Shown in pieces: positions 13,022 to 23,458 of a stretch of 64,000 nt of DNA. Position numbers and translations under genes: made by a program. The notes beneath the pieces were generated by a model. It was not told where the DNA came from. It did no database searches and worked only from the letters and a program-made list of their open reading frames with translations. Origin of the DNA: Botryotinia globosa. Lineage: Eukaryota; Ascomycota; Leotiomycetes; Helotiales; Sclerotiniaceae. The stretch is taken from the NCBI GenBank assembly GCA_014898425.1, contig RCSZ01000009.1, forward strand, positions 2,046,001 through 2,110,000, given 5' to 3'. Every line of letters starts with the position of its first letter. The first letter of the stretch is position 1.

Positions 13022-13819
13022 AGCCGTGCAGTGATTGGAGTTGCGGCTAACTCACTTACTACGGTGTGCCAATCACCCTAGATGAAGTTGTGTTGTTGTA
13101 AAAAGGAGAGAGAGAAGATATGAGAGGAAGTTCATACGTCTTGATACAGTATGGATGACGCATCTTAATAGGTAATTACAGAAACACATTAGTGAATAAT
13201 AATAATAGACGACTAATATCAACCACAGCCGTGCAGTGATTGGAGGTGCGGCTAACTCACTTACTACGGTGTACCAATCACCCTAGATGTTGTTAAAACT
13301 ATAGCAAAAGGAGACAGGAGATATGAGAGCGAATCTATACATCTTGATACAGTATACCTAGGTAAATGAGGTACTCACAAAAACACATCAGTAATAATGA
13401 AAACAAACGAGTGGTACAAAATACCGCCATGTAGTGTACTCGCTCGCTACAGCACACCACCTGCAATCCCAACGGTAATCCATTTCCATTCCAATCACTC
13501 CAGAATCCAGACAAGAAAAAGCGAAAAAGAGTGAATAAGTTCGAGAAATTGATATATCCATTTCAAACAGTATAGATGATATAACTATACAGTAAAGTAG
13601 GTAGGTACCTGATCACAGAAATATATTAGTGAATAATCGCGAGAACAAACCACTAAAATCAACACCGCTGTACAGCCATCAGAAAGCACACGAATTTATT
13701 CGCTACAACACCAATCCATTTCCATTTCCATTTCCAACCCCAACACCATCTCCAACCAGTCCATCTCCCCCCAGAATCCAGACAAAAACAAACCCCCCCA
13801 AAAATAAATACTCATAGAC
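13022..13819. repeat. tandem repeat, unit about 205 bases, 2 good and 2 decayed copies
   Basis: Units start at about 13022, 13227, 13425 and 13666. The first two share AGCCGTGCAGTGATTGGA, then TGCGGCTAACTCACTTACTA, then CCAATCACCCTAGATG, then CTTGATACAGTAT and a closing AAAACACAT or GAAACACAT. Units three and four retain only the start (CCGCCATGTAG, CCGCTGTACAG), a shared CCAGAATCCAGACAA block and, in unit three, AAACAGTATAGATG and TTAGTGAATAAT. In each good copy GTGATTGG and CCAATCAC can pair as an 8-base stem. Confidence 0.7.
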
Positions 13820-14162
13820 ATCCAAACAAATGCACACAAACAGATCCCGTAACAGCACCGCTGACAACCGACGACCGACGTAATGTGAAAGAGGCGTGTG
13901 TATGCGTGAAGTGTATGATTATAATTACAACTATAAAGGGATGAATGAATGGATGATTCATGCCACTAGGCTTGTGGCTTGTGTACCGATACAACACCAC
14001 ACGACGCAACGCAACACAACACCGTACGGAAAACACGTGTGTGAGATAGAAAATCTCTCGCATGAGAATCGTGAACCTAAGTGTGATGGAGTGAGAAGAG
14101 AAGCGAGGAGGCAAAAAAAACAGTACCCACTGGCCTGGTATTTTGATGATAGCATTGGAGAT

Positions 14163-14187
14163 TATATATATATATATATATATATAT
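14163..14187. repeat. (TA)n microsatellite
   Basis: About twelve TA dinucleotides in the 3' flank of the ferroportin-like gene. Confidence 0.95.
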
Positions 14188-14302
14188 TTGGGAAAGAAAT
14201 ACACAAAACTTTTTAATGTGTAGCGAACAATAATATCAGTATCAGGTAATGAATGGTTTTCGCTCACTACCATATAAAATATACCAACTCCTTACCCCGA
14301 GT

Positions 14303-16395
14303 CTATCCCCCTCCACATTTTCCCCCACACCTCCCCACCCTCTCCCAATGTATTAGATGACCCCTAACTGTCCTCACCCACCCAGCATAAACCACCGTAC
14401 TTCCTCCCACTGCCATCAAACTCACCAGAGCCACCCACCCAAACTGATCTTGTCTCGACCAAATGATCGCCATTACATAGTTCCCCAATTCAAATAGTGC
14501 TACGAGGGAGTATTCGCAGCCGGCAAAGGAGGAGCGCTGAGTAGGTGCGACGAGGGTTTGGCTTAGTTGTTGGGTGGTGAGATCGAAGATCCAGAGACCG
14601 AGACGGGAGAGGGACAGGGTAGCAAAGAGAAAGAGGGCAAGAAGGGGAGAACTGGGGGAGAGGGGGGGGATGATGCGGGAGAGGAGGGGAGTGCTGGGGA
14701 TAGAAGTAGAAGTGGAGAGGACCCAGAGGATAAGTGTTACGGGGATCTAGTATTTATTCAGTACGTGGATGATTATAGATAATCATGAGAGGGGGGATAC
14801 ATACGAGATTTATAAATTGCCATGAAAGACCCCAAAGACCTAATCGTTCCAATCCCGTGGTGATTCTTCCCGATTCGTCGATTTCACCTTCTCCCTGCGA
14901 CAAAACTTCCTCTGAATCATTGGATCCGCTCAGACGATCGTATGGACCATGTCCATGAGCCTTTGAGAGTTGTCGCACTCCAAATGGTGTTACAACGGTG
15001 CTACTAATTTCCACCACACTTCCCGCTGCTCGGGCGAGCGTAATAAGATCCAAGGAAACCCCCGCATTCAGTAAGAAAGTGATAAACGTGGCACCATACG
15101 AAAGTGCAGAAAAATGGAGTACAGAGAGCGACACCGAAGGAATCCAAACTTTAGACGAAAAATAATTCCTAAAGTCTTCCTTGTGCAAACAAAGTCCTCG
15201 CATGAATTTCTCCCTCAAACTTAGCACCTCGACATCCGATATCACTTCATCATTTCGAACCTCCTTCTGTTGTTGTAATCGAATGTTAGATCTCCATACT
15301 CTCCTCGCAGACCACATTTCGAACCCCCAACTCGCAGCACTCATCCCACCTACAACAATCACCCCGAATTTTATGCCCAGTCTCGAGATTAGGAATGAGA
15401 TTAATATTGGAGCGAGGAGTTTACAACTCAAATCGATCCTTCTCATCGAAGAATTCAGATGCGTGAGATCATAGTGATTCCCTTCCGGTGCGGCAGCCAC
15501 AACCACCCAATCTCTTTCCATCGATAGCATATTCCCATTAGCACTCAATCCTTCCAAAATACCAAATCCAAGGATTGGTAAGAACATGACAATTTTCATG
15601 GTATCTCTGAATTTGACATCATCTTTCCTGGACTGAAGTAGAGGTATACCATTTTCAGGATTATTCTCCGATTCAACCACGAAAAACCACAATACAGAAG
15701 CGCAAATCACCGCGACTCTATTAACGGTAATCGTAGTCGAAAGGGTCTTTAGTCGATCTGGATTTGTATCAACCCATCTCCCTACGTGCGAGGAGAAACA
15801 AATGGATGCTAAAGTCCTCACAATACCGCTATTGAAGTGCAAATCATGGAAATCAGTATATGTTCATTACGTGAGATCTATCATCTCATCTCGTTGTCCC
15901 ACGTCCCAATTATTCATGGGGGAGAGAAACATACCGAACAGAAGCAACAACCAAAGTATCAGGCCATGCATTTGCCGTAAAGATAATCTATCAGAAATTC
16001 ATCAATCGTCCATAAATCCAGACTCTCCGTCGCATAGCATAACTCACAGCCGCGAATTCATAACTCCTTCCATTCCAGGTGGAGAAAAAGTGACTCAGGT
16101 AAAGAGCCCAAGCTTGTGTTTTATTCAAGTTCGTTTCCATTTCCATTTCCATGTCCATGTCCATATTCATTTCCGTCTGCACCACTCCTTGCTCAGCCCC
16201 ATTCGATATCAAAGCGTCTTCCTCATTCTCATCCTCATCGTCTCCATCCCCATCATCTGAGACTGAATCCGAACCCGAATCTAGATGCACACCCGAGTCC
16301 AGATTCTGCGCACGCGAAGTCATCTGAACCCCTCCAGTTCTATTTTCATTCATCGCTTCGGCGTGGGTTGAACAATGCTCTCCAACTATAGCCAT
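14303..16395 (-). CDS. ferroportin-like metal transporter (SLC40 family)
   Basis: Four exons on the minus strand (16395-16048, 15987-15935, 15828-14805, 14746-14303) join in phase to 622 residues. An acidic tail with a Met-Asp/Met-Glu run precedes the transporter core, which opens with LYLSHFFSTWNGRSYEFAA, the classic first helix of ferroportin. It continues with PDTLVVASVRGIVRTLAS and HVGRWVDTNPDRLK. The rest gives around ten hydrophobic helices with a long loop near residue 430-460. Ferroportins export ferrous iron and other divalent metals; fungal members are poorly characterised and could act at the plasma or vacuolar membrane. The long acidic loop at the N-terminus might bind metal, but that is inference. 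Frame continuity across all junctions supports an intact gene. Confidence 0.88.
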
Positions 16396-16730
16396 ATCTA
16401 GGGTTAAGGATTTGTAATGATAGTATTAAACATTCGTTAGTGAAATGTAGTATATCATATCAATCACCTGCTGATAGATATATGGTGTATATCAGAGTGA
16501 GTAAGGTAAACGGTTTTGATTTTGAAGCTATTTTAACCTAATGATCAAGAGCGAATTTGACGAGACGAATTAATGGATATTCACGTGACTGTGAATATAT
16601 TATCTGATGTGTATATCTAGGTAGATTCTGAAGATTTCAGTCGTAGATGATAACATATGAATAAGATAATATAATACTTTACACCAATCAAAAGAGTGAT
16701 TACACATATCCATATGCCCTCCCCAACGAC

Positions 16731-16782
16731 TCAATCTCAATCTCAATCTCAATCTCAATCTCAATCTCAATCTCAATCTCAA
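16731..16782. repeat. (CAATCT)n microsatellite
   Basis: Eight to nine hexanucleotide copies, perfect apart from the ends. Confidence 0.95.
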
Positions 16783-17321
16783 CCCTTCTCTCCGGACCCT
16801 CCATTCTCACACTCGATCCATGAGTTTTCCATATCCGTATCTATTCTCTTTCCATATCCGTATCTTATCCCTTTCCTCCCACTCCGTGCCATTCCCCATC
16901 CATCCATCCCTCCACCATCAATCTCTCACACAAATTCACAATCCCAACATCCGAGCACCGACTCCTCCCTCCCATCACCAGGTGATCTGAACCCAATTGT
17001 AAGATCTTACATGCCCCTCTCTGCTACCATTCTATTTTAAGAATTCTCGTCTCCGAGTGCTCCGAGTGCTCCGTATTGTAATTTCTGTATTTTTTTCATA
17101 TTGTATTGTATTGTATTCTATTCTATGCAATAGCATCCATCCATCAATTTTCATAAAGCAAGAAAAAGACTGACTACTATCATATTACAATGTAAATATT
17201 TCCTTCCTCCCTTCCACTTCTTTCAAGAGAAAAAATCCTCATCAGCGACCAAAAGTCTCCAAACCACCAATTTTATATAAAAAATGAAGAAGAAATTGGA
17301 AAGAATCGATCGTGAGAAACA

Positions 17322-17424
17322 AATCCATCCATCCATCCATCCATCCATATCTCCATCCATCATGGAAACCAACGCCCCGAAAACAATCCATATATTCAAG
17401 CAGAAGAAGAAGAAGAAGAAGAAG
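17322..17424. repeat. (ATCC)n and (AAG)n microsatellites
   Basis: About seven ATCC copies at 17322-17348 and eight AAG copies at 17401-17424, separated by about 50 bases. Confidence 0.9.
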
Positions 17425-17628
17425 CAAAGATTCTCCCCAGAGACCATTTCTCCATTCCTCCATTCCTCCATTCATGTGTAATCATTCGTAAACGCCGTAG
17501 AGGAATGAAATTGAAGACCTCTCTCCCACAATCCCATGCACCCCGTCCCATTCCATTCCGTTCTGCTTTGATTTTCATTCATATCCCGATCCATCATGCG
17601 ATATCTACGCACCACTATCTCTCATCCT

Positions 17629-17901
17629 CTAAAATCTCCCTAATCGCTCCTCCATACCTCCCCAGTAGACAATTGGTCTGGGTTCCATAATCTCCAATCC
17701 ACTTCCGAAATTCTTCTTCTCCTCTTCTAGATCTTGCATCGAGGGTTGACGATGCATGATGGAATTGATGGTGTTGATGGGACTGTTGGAGGATTGAGAG
17801 GTGTATGAGTCTCGGCTGGTGGATGTGTTGGAGTTGATGGAGGAAGGTGATGAGGAACGACGGAAGGATCCGCGAATGCTGGAGATGGAGAAGGAACGCA
17901 T
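17629..17901 (-). CDS. small Ser/Arg-rich protein with conserved-looking C-terminus (90 residues)
   Basis: Single exon with ATG at 17901 and TAG at 17631-17629. The N-terminal half is basic and serine-rich (RSFSISSIRGSFRRSSSPSS), a style that suits multiple kinase sites. The C-terminal third (EEEKKNFGSGLEIMEPRPI then VYWGGMEERLGRF) is of normal complexity and reads like a constrained peptide; I have an impression of similar short proteins in other Pezizomycotina but cannot verify it. No signal peptide or membrane helix. It stands alone in a repeat-rich region, which is a reason to trust it: its sequence is unlike the surrounding simple repeats. Function unknown. Confidence 0.55.
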   Translation of the reverse strand: MRSFSISSIRGSFRRSSSPSSINSNTSTSRDSYTSQSSNSPINTINSIMHRQPSMQDLEEEKKNFGSGLEIMEPRPIVYWGGMEERLGRF

Positions 17902-18953
17902 GATTGGTTTTGGGTTTTGGTGGTTGGTGTTGAGTAGTGTAGTGTAGAGTGGTGTAGTGTGGTGTGGTGTGGTGTGGTGTGGTGTAATGTGATATGATTG
18001 GTTGATAGCTGAGTTGAGTCGAGTATGTGACTTTAGATTGAGACGAAGAAAGTATTAAGATGATAGATCGATATAATATTCCTTTCGAGTATCTTTAATA
18101 ACGAAAGTAGTAGTTGGTAATGTAATTGATGGATAGATGTAAAAATCCGAATGATAAAGGACTGATAGATAGATAAATATATCCCGGGCACAGCCTTTTA
18201 GATATAACAACGAGTGACGAGTAACTTTCTCAAGTGGAGAAATCTTTTTCAAAGATAGATAGATCTCGACCTTTCACTAAACTTCAAGACTGATGCAAAG
18301 ATGAAGGGAATGAACACGACGACGTGGAACAGCAGATGGTCCAGTTCTTAAGTGAAATGGCGAGATGGGGAGATGGGGAGATGGGGAGATGGCGAGATGG
18401 TCTCAAAGGGAAGTAAAGTGTCCCATTCTGCCATGTACATAGGTAGTCCGGGTAGCCTAGTAGGTAGTATTTCTGATACAATACACGCATGGAGCTCCGT
18501 TCTGTTATGCAATGTAATGCAATGCGATACGGATCCACATTCAAGGGAAAGGGAAATCCTGAGATTGATTGAGAATTCCCGGGATCAGGTTGGATACGTT
18601 TTATCCTGTTTTCTCCACCTGTATACTGTGGAATCTGGATGTGGTGTGTACGGAGTAAGGAAGTGGAATGAATAATCGCTTGGCAGGTACTTGGACTTTG
18701 GTCGACGGGTGTGTGAAATTGTGTGAGGAGGGATGGAAATATCTAGAAATAGAATGATGAATGACAATACGATACGATACGTACCTAGTATAAGGGCTCA
18801 GACTCAGATGGAGAATTTAAAGTATTGAATTTCAATGTCTACTCTATCTGGAAGAATGGCAAGGGGATGGAATTGGATCAGAGTAAGGGTTTTGGATGTT
18901 AATGCATACGGATCCGATATAGTCGATATACTTTATTTGGTTAATTGTGACTT

Positions 18954-19130
18954 GATATGAATATGATGTGAATGGATGTATATATATGATGTGAATGGAT
19001 GTATATATATGATGTGAATGGATGTATATATATGATATGAATGGATGTGTATATATAATATGAATAGATATATATATATATATGATATGAATGAATGTAA
19101 TATGAATGGATATGTGTAATATGAATATCT
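18954..19130. repeat. 23-base minisatellite
   Basis: Unit GATGTGAATGGATGTATATA plus TAT; near-perfect copies start at 18965, 18988, 19011 and 19034, followed by several decayed copies with TATGAATGGATG cores. Confidence 0.85.
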
Positions 19131-19440
19131 ATCTATCTATCCATCTATCCATCTCCTCGAGTACATGATATGAATAAAAGAATGCAATAATCGATACTCA
19201 TAATCAATAATCAATAATCAATAAAATTGTAACATCAATTTACCATCAATATATTAAATAAGTCATGTGTCTAGGTACCTGTGTCTATAGATTTATTATT
19301 CCACTCGTTTTATTATCTAAAGGTTTGAAGAAGATTAAACTTTAAAGACTATACGCATAATAGTAATACATCTTGAATCTTTTCTTCAGGTAATATATGA
19401 TATAGTAAACTTTTTAGATGAATGTGTTTATCTGTTTGTT

Positions 19441-19499
19441 TATATATTTATATATATTTATCTATTTAATTATTTATTTATATTTATTTATCTATCTAT

Positions 19500-19538
<39 letters not shown>

Positions 19539-19571
19539 TCTATCTATCTATTTATCTATCTATCTATTTAT

Positions 19572-19664
<93 letters not shown>

Positions 19665-19665
19665 C
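19441..19665. repeat. TTTA to TCTA tetranucleotide array
   Basis: About 220 bases of TTTA units changing to TCTA units toward the 3' side, then CTTCCATT units. The translated YLFIYL frame is an artefact. Confidence 0.95.
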
Positions 19666-20119
19666 TTCCATTCTTCCATTCTTCCATCTATACCATCTAC
19701 ACCATCTACACATATTCCCCAATCTACATACATACTCTATATAAATCCATACCTACACTAAATAAACACTCTCAAATCTTCCCATCCAATCACCTCGCCA
19801 TGATTCCATATACCCAAAAAGGTACCGACAACGACCTCGGAAACCCCAAAGAAAGAAGAAATGAATCAAATCACTCACTCACTCCCCTGCACCAACTCCC
19901 TAGTCACAGTCTCACAGACGAAGCATGGAAAGATGATGTGATGCAAAGTATGTGTGATGAAATGATACCGGTCGGTATACGAAGGACGGATTGGGTGAGT
20001 GAGTGAGTGATTACGCTTTGATGACACCAGTTCTTACGAAACCCCTTTGCCACTGGGTCATTAGACTGAATGTGGAATCTCTGGAATCTTCTCAAACTTT
20101 GATGAGGAACTAGTGAGGA

Positions 20120-20153
<34 letters not shown>
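20120..20153. repeat. (ATG)n microsatellite
   Basis: Eleven ATG units in a row. Confidence 0.95.
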
Positions 20154-20155
<2 letters not shown>

Positions 20156-21138
20156 AATAACCTTGGAAATTGTACATCTAGATTCTACAGAGTACAGTAG
20201 TATGAATGATAGTAATTATGAAAATGTTTGTTTTATTTAGCCAAGTATTTATACCTCTGATAAACTTAATTAATCAATCCTCTCATAAAAGATGGAATAA
20301 ACTCTATAGAGTATAGACGATCATCTATATCATCATCATCATCAACATCATCATCACATTCATTCTTCAAAAGAAAAAACAAACGAAAAGAAACCTAACC
20401 TACCGGCACTGGTAGATATCAAGCCGTTCCCCTTTCAAGTTCCCATCCCACTCCCACTCCACGTAACACGTCAAACGGCATTCTGCATTCATTCCGCCTT
20501 TGTAGTTATCCACCATCCACCATCCACCATCTACCATCTACCACCATAGAATGTAGAAATGATCCATTCCACCTCTCTGCATCGAAACCCCCCAAAGATC
20601 TAGAAGCCTCTCCTCATCCCTCATCTCTCATCCCTCGTCCCTCATCCCTCACCCCTGCCCCACCATTCCTCTCCCCCTCCTCCTCCTCCTCCTCATCCAG
20701 TCTGCAAGTTCCCCGTTAACTTTTTCCCCCGACTCCTCAGTGCTCCCGCGTCGACGGTCCATGCGATGAGCGATGTGCATCCGTTGCAATGAAAAGGCTT
20801 CTAGACGTGCCTTTTTGAAGAGTTGCTCAATCGGTCGAGAAACAACACATACATACGTATCTTACATGGCTCTGCTGCATGGAATTCTCCATCGGCGTTC
20901 TCGGTTGTCGCTTGTGCGTACGCGGTATGGAATTTCTATGGAGTCTTTTATTTCGTGTGGATGAATCCGAGGTGGATAGGTAGATGTAGATGATGGAGGA
21001 CAAATGTATGGTTGGGAATCCTCGCACCATCTACCGAGATATGCAATGCGGAAACACTTCATTCATTTATTCATTTATTCATTCATTCATCAATTCACTT
21101 TCCCACTTTTAAGTTCTCTGTAATACATTACTCATTGT

Positions 21139-21179
21139 TCATTAGTCATTAGTCATTAGTCATTAGTCATTAGTCATTA
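21139..21179. repeat. ATTAGTC heptanucleotide repeat
   Basis: About six consecutive copies of a 7-base unit. Confidence 0.9.
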
Positions 21180-22328
21180 CTAGGTATAGTTGGATATAAC
21201 CTGTAACATCCATCCATCCATCCATCCATCACATCCATCACATCACGAGATCTCCACTCCCTTCAGTTTCAACCCTGAAACGGAGCTGCGACACTCGACT
21301 CACCGGGATACTCTTACGGGGTAACCGAGTACAGATGGATGGGATGACTACACATCTACCTAGTACGTACATGGTACATACAGATGATAGATTGATACTC
21401 TGTACATCAACACATATACATACGTTTTCTTATAACGTGAGGAGGGTTATTACAGTAAGGAAAATGCTCTCACTCGGTGTTGCCGGTTTCTGTGTCTGTT
21501 TTCCTGTCTGCAATTGAATTTGAATTGAATTGAATTGAATTTGAGAATCGGCTTTTCCTTGTGTTTATTTCCTTGCATTGGTTTGATACAACTCGATACA
21601 ACTCGATACAACTCGATACAACTTAATAAGATATAATACAATACAATACAATCAATCAATCCAACCCACTACCGATATTCTTCACATCATACTTTGTATC
21701 GATGGCTTAAGGTTACTATTCAACCCTAACCCAACGAAACATCACACAACAACACAACCATATTAATAAACATATTATATTCGGATCAGATTAGATTAAA
21801 TCAACATATACCATATCTATACTCTCTTTATAAAATTATAAAACTATATCAAATCGTGTTTATATAATGATATACAAGGTTAATCACATCCTTTACTCTG
21901 CACATTATAATATTATATCATATCTATCCCGCTCCTCTCCCTTTCCCTCTTCCCTCTCATTACATTATATCGCATCACATCACATCACATTACAAACTCG
22001 GTGATCTTATCATATCTTATCTTATCATCTTACCATACCATACCAGTATCAGATTCATACCACATAATCAAAAAACAAACATCCAGACCTCCTTTCTATC
22101 CCTGATTCGACTCTAATATATATGTATACTTGGATTTATACTTACCCCTCACGTTTTCCAAACATAATCGTTTTGCACTCCCTTCTTGGCTTTATGTTTA
22201 TCTATTCTGTTTATCTATTCTGTTTATCTATCCCTGGGAAAAGTTTCGCTTATCTAGGTAGGCTTATACATACATAGGTAAGGTTGATCTATCGAACTAG
22301 TAGATGAATTCTAGATATTGTATTAGTG

Positions 22329-22387
22329 TCAATATCAATATCATCAATATCATCAATATCATCAATATCATCAATATCAATATCATC
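22329..22387. repeat. AATATCATC nonanucleotide repeat
   Basis: Five to six copies; a multiple-of-three unit that keeps both-strand frames open and produces false INIINI / DDIDDI proteins. Confidence 0.9.
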
Positions 22388-23458
22388 CTCCTCCTTCACC
22401 ATCACAAACCCAATCCCAGATCCAAACCTCCAATACCCAAACCCATCCCCCATCCCCCATCCCACAAACCACAACTCACAAACCCCAACCCAATCTCCTA
22501 TATACACCCTTTCTCCCAGACCAGACGACCAATAAATCAATAAATAAATCAATAAATAAATCAATAAATCAACTCCTCCTCCTTTTCGCCTCCGTGGACT
22601 ACGATATACACTCTATCCATTCATTTAGCTTTTGTCATTTCCAGATTTCTAGATTTCTAGATTTTCATACTTCCTCACATACATACTTCCACACATCATT
22701 CATTTCAAATTCAATTCACTACAATATAATATCCAATAACACGATAATCCAATCAATGAGGTTATTTAGATGATAGTTAGCCCTGACTCTCTTCTTCTTT
22801 TCTTTTTTTGAGAAAAATTGGGAAATTGGGAAATTGGAAAGAATTAAAGATTAATAAGGAAAATTGGGAAATTTAAATGGATTGGATTGGATTGGATTGG
22901 ATTGGATTTTATGAGTTTCTTGCTTGTTTTGTTTTATATGTGAGGAGGGGAGGGAGGGAGGGGAGGGGAGAAGAGGAGAGAAGAGGAGAGGAGAATAAGG
23001 AGAATAAAATAGATGGAATGATAGATTTATTGGAGTTTTGTTTTAGAGTTTTTTATATACAGTATGGGATATATAAAATATGGTATATGGTATATGGTAT
23101 ATGGTATATGGTATATGAGATATGATATATGGGATATATATATATACTTGGTAAATATATAGATAGTAGGTAGTAAATTTATAAACCGATATATACACAT
23201 GCATATTATTGTGAAATCGAATCATGGATCCTATTTCATTTCACTGATTCTGGATCGCTGAATTTCGGAAGATGAGAAAGTGAAAAGAGTTGATCAAATC
23301 ACAAATCACAAGAGAGAGAAAGATTGTCTTATTATAATTATTATCCTGTATAGTTAATTACCCAAACCAATCTCATCGAAATCCGATGTAAAAAGGCTCA
23401 ATGATGCTCTGTCTATCTATCCATCTACACATCCCTTCACCAAATCTCAACCTCAACC

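Larger units (their letters stand above)
12524..14302. other. intergenic with diverged tandem repeats
   Basis: Holds the promoter of the 621-residue gene (next to 12524), the repeat array described separately at 13022-13819, and a TA dinucleotide run at 14163-14187. Open frames here (for example 13812-14273 minus) are low-complexity and lack family features. Confidence 0.6.
16396..17628. other. intergenic, promoter of ferroportin gene plus simple repeats
   Basis: Contains (CAATCT)n at 16731-16782, (ATCC)n at 17322-17348 and (AAG)n at 17401-17424. Open frames here derive from these repeats. No gene supported. Confidence 0.6.
17902..23458. other. 5.5 kb gene-poor, satellite-rich interval
   Basis: No gene is supported. 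It contains a dense series of simple repeats: GTGGT-type at 17936-17985, GATGGGGA at 18360-18400, a 23-base minisatellite at 18954-19130, TTTA/TCTA at 19441-19665, (ATG)n at 20120-20153, ATTAGTC at 21139-21179, CATC at 21208-21230, a 9-base AATATCATC repeat at 22329-22387, AATAAATC at 22531-22572, ATTGG at 22878-22907, GGGGA-rich at 22945-23000 and ATATGGT at 23080-23117. The short frame at 19800-20006 has no recognisable feature. A CT-rich tract at about 20430-20760 could belong to an untranslated or non-coding transcript, but nothing shows this directly. Confidence 0.6.

Noticed and set aside
13812..14273. 153-codon minus frame
   Set aside because: Built on TA repeats and His/Ile low complexity; no domain, no splice context.
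16731..16782. CRISPR-like regular spacing
   Set aside because: Contiguous hexanucleotide microsatellite without spacers, in a eukaryote.
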